Assembly: GCF_029360705.1 (NCBI RefSeq)
Contig: NZ_JARKMX010000008.1
Coordinates: forward strand, 803,809 to 867,808
Direction of reading: 5' to 3'
Source of the DNA: Paraflavitalea pollutisoli
Lineage (GTDB): Bacteria; Bacteroidota; Bacteroidia; Chitinophagales; Chitinophagaceae
Length of the DNA stretch: 64,000 nucleotides
Under the pieces are notes generated by a model. That model ran no database searches. It worked only from the letters and a program-made list of their open reading frames with translations, and was not told where the DNA came from. Positions 11,101 to 19,000 of this stretch are shown here, piece by piece. Position numbers and translations under genes: made by a program. How positions within the stretch are numbered: position 1 is the stretch's first letter; each line of letters opens with the position of its first letter.

Positions 11101-11964
11101 AAAGCCGGAGAAGTCCTGGCAGACTCCGTAATAGTGATCAACCCCGACGATGCCAATATCGTCTGGAATGAAACCGCCGGCTGCTGGCAGATAACCGTAC
11201 CCGTTGAGGGATTGAATAGGTTTATGGTGAGTGCCGTGGGTTTTGTATACAAACAGATCGCTGGTCCGGCCATTACGGTAACGGGGTCCACGGAGGTTTG
11301 TGAAGGAACATCGGTGACGCTGACGGCTGCTGTTACCACCGGCAACCAATGGTACAAAGACAACAATGCCATCGCAGGCGCTACGGAACATTTCTATAAG
11401 GCAACCACGTCAGGCAACTATACCGTAACGGCCGTCGTACAGGAAGTGCGCACCTTGCCATCAGCCGCCAAAACGATCAAGGTGAATGCCATTCCTGCAC
11501 GCCCCGTGATCACGGCCAACGGACAGGAGCTCGTGTCCAGCGCAGCCACCGGCAACCAGTGGTACCGCGAAGGGGTAGCCATCAACGGCGCCACCACATC
11601 GGTATACAAGCCCACCGAAGCAGGCAATTACAGCGTCACCACCACACAAAGCGGTTGTACGAGCGTACAATCGGCCAGCGCACATTTTACGATTACCGGC
11701 ATCATCAACATCGACAATACACAGTATGTAAGCCTCAACCCCAACCCGGTCGATGACTACCTGCTGTTCAATTTCAACGTAACCGGTACTACCAAACTCA
11801 ACATCCGCATCGTTGACCTGCAAGGTAAAGTGGTGAAGACCTTCCTGAACCAAACCAGCGGTAGCCGCCTCTACCTGGCACACCTCACACCAGGCATCTA
11901 CCTGGTGAAGATCACAGGTGCCAACAACAAGATCAACTATACCATGAAGGTGCTGAAACGCTAA
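5128..11964 (+). CDS. Giant secreted IPT/FG-GAP repeat protein with T9SS sorting domain
   Basis: The start is the ATG at 5128 (MSLSRLLTIRTRTRLALLLT), because it gives a normal signal peptide; an in-frame TTG at 5077 would bury the signal. The 2278-aa product has about nine IPT/TIG domains, each opening with a pattern like SPANGPAGTVVTITGSHF. Between them are three blocks of FG-GAP/VCBS repeats with the calcium-binding motif D-x-D-x-DG-x-x-D (for example GDLDGDGKPDLLV). Near the C-terminus are two Ig-like repeats that share a GNQWY core, then a Por-type sorting tail (VSLNPNPVDDYLLFNF, ending YTMKVLKR). The product should be secreted by the type IX system and stay at the surface or in the medium, probably as an adhesin or scaffold. 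No catalytic domain was seen. It is monocistronic, ending at a strong terminator. Confidence 0.9.
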   Translation: MSLSRLLTIRTRTRLALLLTGLLFLLNIQPSIARQGSVDPDYRPIITNISPANGPAGTVVTITGSHFSAVYDTEQPIVYFGAVRAAVTQWTSNSITVIAPAGATYQPVIVSGGFNVAISPRPFVLTHSGGDALITRQTFGPKTQIDLPAPARAGIIQDIDDDGKPDFVFGDYNNAGIKVYHNTTTTAVANFTAGNTYPIGNRPYHMVAGDMDGNGLPDLPTVNQLSKTITIWRNAGPGQPYPPFDGSRLVGTGPQPAAVVLADLNVDGRPDLAVVNTDSNSLSLYPSTMIYGALTFGARASLATGSSPSFVAASDLDNDGKTDLVVANGNSNSVSVYRNTVVALGETCQFATPVDYTTATAPVHIAIGDLDGDGKPDLLVTNAGQGSVTILKNTSMPGNVSFVAQTSLQLGTAGLGVSAVIGDLNGDARVDVAISYDSLTYGRLAVYTNTSTFGSISFGTPAILEISANATILHIGDVNGDAQPDLVAGGMGHNSIAIYHSIPTLGPIVRKAAPLNAGKGTEVRLVGANLNGATAVSFGGLPAASFTVVSDTVITAIVGSGNTGTISVTTPEGSASVPGFRFYGKPILSSFAPQQAATGDTVIIKGNYLDGVTHVAFGGHASPSFLPGADSIIAIVGSGGSGALTVAGYGGRDTLAGFTYILPPAITSFSPESGKHGDLITIRGNNLQSVTSVYLGSHKASITGTLTDTLITVAVQGGDWGPVKVTTPGGTAVKPGFRYTEPYIYNLINPTEPSPGGQVAIHGYNLTGVNSVRFGNYPAVAFTILSDSMIVATLDLQAESPCKISGPHGQDSVAVTFQLQPLIRSITPLAGPVGTTVTITGSNFDPVAANNTVFVGAVKAPVTTASNNQLTITIPVGATYHPITVTTNKWTARSLQMFNTTFAGADTLSVSAFAYPLKVNVPRTAQSLRLKEMNGDGKADIIGVDAAGLANSISIHRRIDAVDSIAFGPIATFQTPIQTYQLEVGDLDGDGKPDVAVTSSAGLSVFRNTSIGDTITLAPRMDLPTNAQPFGITIVDVSNDGKPDIVVANSGTTLVSVYKNISTPGFLAFEAKTDIPVGQTPYAVAGGDIDGDGKADIVVSNLASGTISVLRNTGSRGSIQFQLSQFTAASGIRDIVLADLDSDGKPDVAGNTSATGYVIVVMKNTSIPGLVTFDTPLLVGPRSSTSTSYALTAGDLNGDGKIDLALAGHFQGRLTLLRNTTANGVLSFNQTVHISGYVETPAGVVIGDLDGDQRPEITVGNSLSTLGIGILKNRSGLPLTTIHSFAPAAAATGDSVTIRGTLLGRTKEVTFGSGYKAAFVIKSDTLIRAAVPNNAASGTIRVGTLEGIGFAAGFVYTGPTITGITPLKGGRGTVVTITGKRFTGATAVTLGNDPMQSFEVISDSVIKAIVDTGGLAFIYVTTPAGKAMATSYFQYITRLSILDFAPRLAAAGSTITISGTEFQPVADSNIVYFGGVRGTVTSATKTTLQVIVPPGAGNQRLSVTTQGRTVVSSAYFGTWWAGGEVGFSGNSFAPPVTTTTGGKPIGASLADLDNDGKQDLVLIHDKTTGALEVYRNTSNADTLLLQPKQVLNSKRSLSDIAVADLDGDGKPDIAVSSKDQSGFSLYRNTSTPGSISFDTAIHYNTSYGTSLIAVADLDNNGKPEVAVYEPTSGKLYIYHNESSRAQFSFVNSTTLTYTEKIIDLQLVDIQNDYLPDIVALFESGVNGRVQVYPNASSGSTLSFSTPFNIVTNGSPFRLLVNELNRDDQPDAVTISNGYKTITTYEGAGLTFISATQHHASTPDLSGLAVADLNGDGLPEVISTRLNVQQIDIRRNQSVPNGRIELAPAIGYPIAQSGTNVYAADLDGDGRPDLLTIHANNGSIALLKNLVGNATLIPSGARPVNGKLTQQVTVAPEVPTLNGTPYVQRSYELTAAGSQPGATATVTFYFTQDEFDQYNDHPNRSASLPDSASDDAGKANLRIYQYIPTTGAKAGEVLADSVIVINPDDANIVWNETAGCWQITVPVEGLNRFMVSAVGFVYKQIAGPAITVTGSTEVCEGTSVTLTAAVTTGNQWYKDNNAIAGATEHFYKATTSGNYTVTAVVQEVRTLPSAAKTIKVNAIPARPVITANGQELVSSAATGNQWYREGVAINGATTSVYKPTEAGNYSVTTTQSGCTSVQSASAHFTITGIINIDNTQYVSLNPNPVDDYLLFNFNVTGTTKLNIRIVDLQGKVVKTFLNQTSGSRLYLAHLTPGIYLVKITGANNKINYTMKVLKR

Positions 11965-11984
11965 CCATACATTACTACCTCGAC

Positions 11985-12024
11985 AAAAAAAGAACCGGCG
12001 ACCTCCATCGCCGGTTCTTTTTTT
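11985..12024. terminator. Bidirectional rho-independent terminator
   Basis: A perfect 10-bp stem, GAACCGGCGA/TCGCCGGTTC, with a 6-base loop is flanked by seven A on the left and seven T on the right. It can stop transcripts in both directions and lies between convergent genes, the giant surface protein (plus) and the membrane protein (minus). Confidence 0.93.
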
Positions 12025-12076
12025 ATGGCTATACTGCGCCGAATACGAATGATAAGCCGTTAATGGTAAGCGGCGT

Positions 12077-12730
12077 TTACAACCGCTGGTACTCCCCCAC
12101 CTGTTCCAACAGCTCCCCTGCTTTCAGCATGGGATCCCATTCACGACCCCGGAAAATAAAGCGGAACCAACGTTTATCACGGTTCTCAAACCGGATGTTC
12201 ATAAACAACCAGATCGCGATCCAGGCAAACAACAAGGTGATGACGACCGGCAAGGCCAGCAGCCAAACATTGCCGTGCGCAAACATGGCTTTACTCCAGA
12301 AAAAAGTGGTCCACACCGGCGTCTGCAAAAATAACAGGCGGGTAACCCACAGCGTAGATGACTGCAGCCGGGCAATACGTGACTGCGTAGCCAGGATGGG
12401 CTCACTCACGTCAGTTTGGCGTAGCTCGATCAGTTGGTAGAGGTAGACGCCGATCGCGATCTTCGTGAGCAATACCTGGATGCCCATCGATACCGTGAAG
12501 AACCAGCTGGCCTTGCCAAAGGAGCCGATCAGTACCACATCCACCGCCACTACCCACAGCACACCCACAATGATGGTGAATAACTTCATAGGCCGCATGG
12601 AGCCCAGCAGCGATTGTGCTTTCAGTTTGGTGATCTCCTCCGCGTTCCGCTTGTTCAGCTGCAGGCTTTCCTGCAACCGTTGGTCGTACGAACGCCATAA
12701 ATTCATGATCTCAATATCTTGCATGGTCAT
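12077..12730 (-). CDS. Four-helix membrane protein overlapping the sigma factor, possible anti-sigma factor
   Basis: The start is taken at the ATG at 12730 (MTMQDIEIMNLWRSYDQRLQ); an ATG two codons on is equally possible. The 217-aa product has a soluble N-terminal helix region with a coiled-coil feel (residues about 8-45). Four hydrophobic segments follow, two near residues 50-100 (including FTIIVGVLWVVAVDVVLIGS) and two near 130-185. A basic cytoplasmic tail ends the protein. Its first 20 bases overlap the end of the ECF sigma gene, a sign of translational coupling. Small membrane proteins coupled to ECF sigma genes are often their anti-sigma factors, with the N-terminal region holding the sigma factor. 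No zinc or FecR-type motif is present, so this role is inferred from position only. Confidence 0.72.
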   Translation of the reverse strand: MTMQDIEIMNLWRSYDQRLQESLQLNKRNAEEITKLKAQSLLGSMRPMKLFTIIVGVLWVVAVDVVLIGSFGKASWFFTVSMGIQVLLTKIAIGVYLYQLIELRQTDVSEPILATQSRIARLQSSTLWVTRLLFLQTPVWTTFFWSKAMFAHGNVWLLALPVVITLLFAWIAIWLFMNIRFENRDKRWFRFIFRGREWDPMLKAGELLEQVGEYQRL

Positions 12731-13235
12731 CAGTTTGAAGGTTGTCAAATGCTTTTTTCAATTGTTGCTTGATGCGGCCCACCTTGGTCGATACATTGGT
12801 GGCCGTGAGCCCCAATATATCGCCGATTTCCTGCTGGGTGTTGCCCTCGAGGTACAACAGCATCACCGCCCGGTCGATCTCCTTCAGTGCCCGGATAAAG
12901 CGATATAGGGCCTGCACCGGAGCCTCCAGGTCGCGCCCGGCCTCCTCGGGCAGGTGCAGCAGCTCCTCCGGCAGCGGATGGTTGATGCCACCCCGGCGAT
13001 GTTCTTTCCGGTAATAAGAAATGGATACATTCAGCGCAATGCGGTACAGCCAGGTGGTGATCCTGAATTGCTCGTCATACCGCGGAAAAGCCAGCCACAG
13101 CTGCACCAGGATCTCCTGGATCAGGTCTTGCCGGCTGTCGGCGTGACGACAATACGCATTGGCCACTTTGTAAAGAATGCCCTTGTGCGTGTCGATGATG
13201 TCCAGAAAAGAACGCGCATCCCTTGGTAAAGACAT
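12711..13235 (-). CDS. ECF-type RNA polymerase sigma factor
   Basis: The 174-aa product starts at the ATG at 13235 (MSLPRDARSFLDIIDTHKGI). The open frame reaches back to 13415, but the extra 60 residues cross the neighbouring terminator and are not protein-like. Sigma region 2 is visible as SRQDLIQEILVQLWLAFPRY and a WLYRIALNVSISYYRK helix. Region 4 is visible as LYLEGNTQQEIGDILGLTAT, followed by NVSTKVGRIKQQLKKAF. It is coupled to the downstream membrane protein by a 20-bp overlap. The pair follows the SusC/SusD operon on the same strand but is separated from it by a terminator, and that SusC lacks an STN domain. A FecI-like role for this uptake locus is therefore not supported. Confidence 0.88.
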   Translation of the reverse strand: MSLPRDARSFLDIIDTHKGILYKVANAYCRHADSRQDLIQEILVQLWLAFPRYDEQFRITTWLYRIALNVSISYYRKEHRRGGINHPLPEELLHLPEEAGRDLEAPVQALYRFIRALKEIDRAVMLLYLEGNTQQEIGDILGLTATNVSTKVGRIKQQLKKAFDNLQTDDHARY

Positions 13236-13295
13236 GGTGCAAATATCATTTATTACATTATTCGCACAGCCGCCCAAAAGATCACAGTCCGGCAC

Positions 13296-13322
13296 AAAAA
13301 AAGCATCCGACGCTTCGGATGC
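13296..13322 (-). terminator. Rho-independent terminator after the first SusC/SusD operon
   Basis: On the minus strand GCATCCGA-AGCG-TCGGATGC forms an 8-bp stem followed by seven T. It lies 26 bp after the stop of the lipid-binding lipoprotein gene and separates that operon from the sigma factor gene. Confidence 0.9.
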
Positions 13323-13347
13323 CTGTAAAAGATGCGGTATCAGGGGG

Positions 13348-13830
13348 TTAGTGGTCGTCTTCCGAAAACCGGGTACGCCGGTAACCATGCAACTGGTAAG
13401 TGACGCCCGGATCATCGGTAAACTGCGCCTCGAAATAAATACTGTCCGTAACCGCCAGCGATACCGGCCCCTTGCTGACCCCGGTCAGCACCTTGCCGTT
13501 TTGCACGGTGATCTTGATATTGGAATATTCACTCGTGGCATTGGTCACCGAAAACGTTTGCCCACTGATGTTCACATCACTCTTAAATTTGAACGGCCAC
13601 AGTCGTTGCTGGTCGTCTATCCAAAACTGGCTGCCCGAATTGTCGGCCGTATTATAGGTCAGGATGCGGTAGTAGTTAGGCACCACCAGCGTATTGTTGA
13701 TGGACAATTGTACCCACCACTCCCCCGCCATTTTCTCTACGGCGGTACCGCCAATGTCTTCATCTTTCTCGCAACCGGCCAGCGACAGCGCAGCGACCAG
13801 CAATAACCCGGCAAAAGAAACTTTATACAT
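13348..13830 (-). CDS. Small outer-membrane lipoprotein, putative lipid-binding family
   Basis: The ATG at 13830 gives MYKVSFAGLLLVAALSLAGC, a clean lipoprotein signal with the lipobox LAGC (Cys20). The mature part, about 140 aa, is beta-rich: VEKMAGEWWVQLSINNT near the start, and QFWIDDQQRLWPFKFK and FEAQFTDDPGVTYQL further on. It resembles the Bacteroidota Lipid_bd putative hydrolase family of calycin-like barrels found at the end of SusC/SusD operons (recalled from memory, not searched). It is the last gene of the operon and is followed by a terminator. It probably sits on the cell surface and helps to hold ligand. No catalytic residues can be pointed to. Confidence 0.78.
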   Translation of the reverse strand: MYKVSFAGLLLVAALSLAGCEKDEDIGGTAVEKMAGEWWVQLSINNTLVVPNYYRILTYNTADNSGSQFWIDDQQRLWPFKFKSDVNISGQTFSVTNATSEYSNIKITVQNGKVLTGVSKGPVSLAVTDSIYFEAQFTDDPGVTYQLHGYRRTRFSEDDH

Positions 13831-13840
13831 ACAAGTAGAT

Positions 13841-14524
13841 TTATAGTTTTTTGAAAGTCCGTAACCCGGTGCCATAGCCGCCTGCCTGCAGTATCCAGTC
13901 TACCGTTACGGGTACCGCCGCAGGTCGGTATACTTCACTCGTTGACTTGATCGTATTGAGACCACTGATGGAGGGATCATACGCCTGCTGTTTGGGAATG
14001 GCGATCTTGCTGCCCTGGTAGTTGACCAGCTTCACTACAAAGCCTACACCCGCATCGGCACCACCTGGGTTCTCGACATCATACAAGCCCCGCCCCGTTT
14101 TGGTCCATACCATATTCAGTCCGTTCTGATCGCGTTTGTAAGTACCCGCATAATTGTTGCTGGTGACATCGGCAGCCGTAGACATGATCACCACCGTTCT
14201 CCAGTCACTGGCCGAGTACCCATCGGGCGAACTGGCCGAATACACCAATTCATACACACCGGGTGTATTGGCGTCTACGGTTCCGCTGGTAGCATATTGC
14301 ACGGTCTGCCCTTGCAGAAATGCTTCAACACCCGGCTCTGTATACGCCACGCCCTGGTTCTGGATGATCAGTCGCTCCCCTTTGATGGCGACAGACGGAA
14401 AATTGACCACCTTCGAGATGCCCACCGTGCCTTCAGGATAGTTGAAGGAAGGCTCCTTCGCACAACTGAACAACAGACACAGCCCTACTACCGGCCATAA
14501 TTGTTTTATCACTAGATGTTTCAT
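13841..14524 (-). CDS. SusC/SusD-associated lipoprotein with Ig-like (DUF5011/5012-type) domain
   Basis: The ATG at 14524 gives MKHLVIKQLWPVVGLCLLFS followed by Cys21, a lipoprotein signal. The 227-aa protein has an Ig-like beta-sandwich: EPGVEAFLQGQTVQYATSG, then NTPGVYELVYSASSPDGYSA, the pattern of DUF5011-type cadherin-like domains. A C-terminal beta domain follows. Proteins of this plan sit next to SusD in many Bacteroidota uptake loci and act as surface glycan-binding or assembly accessories. The gene lies 17 bp after the SusD-like gene and 10 bp before the lipid-binding gene, so it is within a four-gene operon. The ligand is unknown. Confidence 0.78.
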   Translation of the reverse strand: MKHLVIKQLWPVVGLCLLFSCAKEPSFNYPEGTVGISKVVNFPSVAIKGERLIIQNQGVAYTEPGVEAFLQGQTVQYATSGTVDANTPGVYELVYSASSPDGYSASDWRTVVIMSTAADVTSNNYAGTYKRDQNGLNMVWTKTGRGLYDVENPGGADAGVGFVVKLVNYQGSKIAIPKQQAYDPSISGLNTIKSTSEVYRPAAVPVTVDWILQAGGYGTGLRTFKKL

Positions 14525-14541
14525 ACGTGTTGGTTGTTTGG

Positions 14542-15990
14542 TTATTTGGCCCACCATACTTTTTTCGTGATCGGTTCTTCTGCCGGCGTATTGATATTGC
14601 GGCTACGCTCGATCTCGGGAAACAGCAACCGCTTGGGAAACAAACCACCGGTAACACCATTGGCCGAATACACCAGCTGCCCCGGTACATAGGCCGCATT
14701 GGTCGAATACACAGCACTGTTTTTAGGATACCCCGTGCGGCATTGCTCGAAGAAACCCTCCAGGTCATGCGTACCGGGAAAAGAAGCCCATTTCTGTACG
14801 CTGATCGCTTCCTGCTTTTGCTCCAGCGTGCCCGCATCGGGGAAGGCATACGCGCCTGTCAACAAGTTGCCCGGCACCAGGTTGAGCTGTGCAAAGGCAG
14901 CCGTCACACCGGCATCGTACAGCGCCTTCGCCCCGGCCCCATTGTAATACCGGGACCGCGCTTCTGCCTGCAGTAAATAAGATTCAGCCTTCGAGATGAA
15001 CCAGACCGGATCGATGGCATGTTGTACAAATACGGCGGCCGAACTGTAAGCCGGGTTGTTATTCGTATAGTCGCCCTGGTGAATGGTGCCGGGATTGGCC
15101 GAGCCGAAATAGGCTACCACCCGTGGGTCGTTGTTCTTGCGCAGCCAGCTCACAAACGTGTAGCTGGCCCGCAGGTTGTCGTTGGTATTGAGGCGGCGGA
15201 TATTCTGTTCGTAAAAAGGATTACTGTAGTTGGGCCTGTCCTGGAAGCTGGTAATGCCCGCCCCTGTTTCCAGGAAAACGGCATTGGCCGTATAAAGCGC
15301 CGTGATGCCCTGCTGCGCCTCTGTGGGTTTGGCATTCACCATACGCAGGTACAGCTTCAACTTCAGCGTATTGGCAAAGCGTGTCCAGCTGTCCATGTCA
15401 CCGCCGAACACGATATCGCTGTTCCGGTCGGCCGGCGACAGGCCAGCCCCATAATTATGCCCCATCGCTTCATTGATCTCAGCCAGCAAGCCCGTATAGA
15501 TGCTGTAGCCGTCATCGAACTTTGGTTGCAGGTTAGTGGCCCCGGTCAATGCTTCCGAATACGGCAAGTGGTCATACAGGTCCACCACCATATGATAGGT
15601 ATACGCTTTCATCACAGTCGCCATCAGGTAAAAAGCCCAGCTTTCGGAGGTCTTCGACAGCTCCTGGATCTTCGCATAATCGATCAGCGCACTGCGAAAC
15701 ACTTCGCGGTAGGCCGTATTGTTGTCGGAGGATACCATATTGTAGGCATCGATGGTGCGGTACTGGCTCGCAAAAGCGCTTTGCGTATAGTACTGCGACC
15801 ACAGGCCACCTGTAATGGCATATTCCCCACCGATCTGTCCAGCCGTACACATCATGGCCGACGGCAGCAGCAACTGGGGTGATGCCTTATCGATAGAAGG
15901 GTTGTTCGGATCGACATTGTCTTCCGTGATCTTGCTGCAACCTGCGAGCACAAGCACGCACAACAGCGATGTCAGTAGTTTATGATGCAT
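14542..15990 (-). CDS. SusD-like outer-membrane lipoprotein (SusD-like_2 / RagB type)
   Basis: The 482-aa product begins MHHKLLTSLLCVLVLAGC, a lipoprotein signal with Cys18. It shows the features of the second SusD group: the N-terminal ITEDNVDPNNPSIDKASPQL, a GGLWSQYYTQSAFASQYRTI stretch near residue 65, several TPR-like helical pairs, and a C-terminal GGLFPKRLLFPEIERSRN typical of the group. SusD lipoproteins form the lid on the SusC barrel and capture nutrients at the cell surface. The gene starts 15 bp after the SusC gene. Members of this group are often linked to peptide or mixed-substrate uptake and not to glycans, and no enzyme here names the substrate. Confidence 0.92.
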   Translation of the reverse strand: MHHKLLTSLLCVLVLAGCSKITEDNVDPNNPSIDKASPQLLLPSAMMCTAGQIGGEYAITGGLWSQYYTQSAFASQYRTIDAYNMVSSDNNTAYREVFRSALIDYAKIQELSKTSESWAFYLMATVMKAYTYHMVVDLYDHLPYSEALTGATNLQPKFDDGYSIYTGLLAEINEAMGHNYGAGLSPADRNSDIVFGGDMDSWTRFANTLKLKLYLRMVNAKPTEAQQGITALYTANAVFLETGAGITSFQDRPNYSNPFYEQNIRRLNTNDNLRASYTFVSWLRKNNDPRVVAYFGSANPGTIHQGDYTNNNPAYSSAAVFVQHAIDPVWFISKAESYLLQAEARSRYYNGAGAKALYDAGVTAAFAQLNLVPGNLLTGAYAFPDAGTLEQKQEAISVQKWASFPGTHDLEGFFEQCRTGYPKNSAVYSTNAAYVPGQLVYSANGVTGGLFPKRLLFPEIERSRNINTPAEEPITKKVWWAK

Positions 15991-16005
15991 ACACTCGTTT
16001 TTAGG

Positions 16006-19000
16006 TTAGAAAGAAACACGCACCGAGGCGCCATAAGAACGGGGCGTGGGGCCTACGCGGAACTCCCCAAACTCACTCGCGATATCACGGCCGAAGTTGG
16101 AAGACTCCGGATCTACGATCCTGTTCGATTTTGGTAACCTTACCCACAGGTTGCGGCCAATGGCCGTGATCACGATGCGGTCGGCCGAGATCTTCTTGGC
16201 CCAATGGCTGGGCAAAGTATAACTCAACGTTACATCCCGCAGCTTCAGGAAAGTTTTGTCGAGAATGGTCCAGTTGTAAAACATGCCCCGGTTCGAGTTC
16301 TGGTAATAGTAATCATCCTGGTGGCTTTCATCCAGCACCGTTTTGTTCTCCGTATACACGGGTTTGTTGTTGGCATCAAACGACTCGTTCACCGAATTGG
16401 GTATGATGAAGGGATTGCGCCCATTGTATACCGTGCGGTAATTGTTGCCGGTAAACAACAACAGCTCCGACGTGCTCGAATAGAATACGCCACCCTTGCG
16501 GTAGTCGAATGAGAAGCCCAGGCGGAAGTTCTGGTACGTGAAAGTATTCTGCAGTCCCATGGTATAGTCACGTTGCGAAGTACCATAGTAAATATCTTCG
16601 GTCGTTACCGTCGGGAAGCCCGTATTGGCATCTACGATGACCCGGCCATCCGGATCCCGCCGCACCGTGGGTGCATAAAATACACCCAGCGGCTGGTTGA
16701 GCCTTGCTTCGAAGTTCGCATCGTACACATTATTGAGTGTTACCTTGTCGAGCCCCGTAGGTAGTTCCAGCACCTCATTGCGGTTGCGGGTAAATACATA
16801 ATTGATATCCCAGGTGAATTGTCGGGTCTTGACGGGTGTTACCTGTGCACTCAACTCGATGCCCTGGTTACGCACCTGGCCAAAGTTGAGGGTAACCGAC
16901 GTATAACCGGTAGTAGGGGCAATCGGCACATTGATGATCTGTCCGTCGGATACTTTGTGGTAGTAGGCCAGATCGAGCGTGATGCGGCTATCCCACAAGC
17001 GAAACTCACCACCCAGTTCCCACTCGCGGCTGATCTCTGGTTTCAGGTTCAGGTTGCCCAGCCGGTCGTTGAGCGTGTAACCTGGCACACCATTGAAGGG
17101 AAAACTGATCTGCCCAAAAGGCAGTATCACCACCTGCGAAGAGATCACATCGTATACGCGGTAGATCGGCGCATCCTTACCCGTGCGGCCCAGGCTGGCC
17201 CGCAGTTTGGCATAGTTGAGCACCGACTTCACGCTGGGATCGAGCAGGCTCGACAACAGGAACGATACGTTCGCACTGGGATAGAAATAACTGTTCTTTC
17301 CCTTGGGCAGCGTCGAGCTCCAGTCATTGCGCCCCGTCAGGGTGAGGTAGAGATAGTCTTTGTAATTCATCGTGGCAGAGCCAAACACCCCAAAGATGGA
17401 TTGCTTGCTTTTGAAATGGGAGCTTTGCGGCGGGTTTACCCCATTGGAGATATCGAAGAAACCGGGCAGCGCCAGGTCTTCCACATAGGTATACAATACA
17501 TCGCTGCCCCGCTCATTGTAGTTGGCGCCAGCGATGGCATCGAGGTCCAGGTCATCACTGAGCCGTTTCTTGATGAGTACATCCAGCTTGCTGTCGTACT
17601 CGTAGTACTTTTGAGAACCTTCCTGTACACTGCCGATATCGGCCGAGCGGGCTGCACTCTCGGGGTTGTTGCCGGCATTCCAGCTGCCGGGTGTGGGCGC
17701 ATTCTTGTTGCGCCAGGTTTTAGTGATCCCATTGGTATTGTCAATGCCCTGTTGTGCCTGCAAGGTTACACCCTCAAACAATTTATACTGCAGGTTGATA
17801 TTACCGAAGAACCGGTCATTGCGGCTACGCCCACCGTTCTCAAACAAGGTATAGTAGGGATTCTCCGCAAACGGTGTAAAGTAATTATCGACATTGAAGA
17901 ATTTGTTCTTGTAGTCACGGTGGTCTTTGATGGGGATATCCACCGGTATCTGCAACAGTTGTTCGAAGAACGAACTACCCACCCCGGCAGCCGACTGCCC
18001 CACTTCTACGAAGCGCTGCGCCTTGTTCACATAATTGAAAGAACCTTCGCCGGTAAAGCGGTCGAGCCGGGTGGTAGTGCGTAGAGACAGGGCGTTTCTG
18101 CGGTACGAGTCGTTGTCCGATGGCACGATACCATCGGTAAATACATTGTTGTACGAAAAGAAGAACGTGGTGTTGTTGCTACCGCCCTGAAATGATACGG
18201 TGTTGTTGAACTCGCGGCCGGTCTCATACGCATCGCGTAAATTATCCTTGATAAAAGAGTAAGGCTTCAGCAGTTGTGAATTGTCGACCGGTGCGCCCCA
18301 CAAACGGGGTACCCCATCGAGCCGTGGTCCCCAGCTGCCATTTTCAGAAGGGATATTCTGTGCCTCCCAGCCCTGCCCGAATTGCTCCTGCATCTTGGGC
18401 AATATCAACGGATCGCTGAAGATGGTAGAAGAAGCCAGGTCTACTTTGATGCGGCCACTCTTCCCTTTCTTCGTGGTGATCACAATCACCCCATTGCTGG
18501 CACGCGAACCGTACAAGGAAGTAGCCGCAGCACCTTTCAGCACCGTCATACTCTCGATATCGTTGGGATTGATGTCATTGGCCGTGTTGCCGAAATCATA
18601 GCCCGGCGTACCGATAATATCCTGCCCCGTGCCCTTGTTGTTGGTGCCATCTGGATCGATGCCCTCCGAGCCGGGCCGCACATCGCTGATGGGTACTCCA
18701 TCTACCACATACAGCGGTTGGTTGTTGCCTCCCAGCGAACTATAACCCCGCAACACGACCTTGGTTGAGCCTCCCGGGTTACCGCTCACATTCGAGATGT
18801 CGACACCCGCCACACGGCCCTGCAGACCGTCAAACATACTCACAGGCGATACCCGGTTGATATCGTCTGTACGGATGGTGGTGGTAGAATAGCCCAGCGA
18901 TTTTTTCTCGCGCGATTGGCCAAGGGCCGTTACCACTACCTCATTCAACTGCGCCGCCGATTCATCCAGCGACACATCGAAATTGGCCCCATTGCCCAGT

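Noticed and set aside
5128..11964. Repeated DNA words in the giant gene as a possible CRISPR array
   Set aside because: The repeats are in frame and code for FG-GAP and IPT domains; spacing is irregular and there are no constant repeats with unique spacers.
13236..13415. 60-residue N-terminal extension of the ECF sigma factor
   Set aside because: The extension runs through the terminator of the preceding operon and does not look like protein; the ATG at 13235 fits the family.
16819..18084. 421-codon plus-strand ORF
   Set aside because: It is antisense to the first SusC gene; no motif, and composition reflects the opposite strand.
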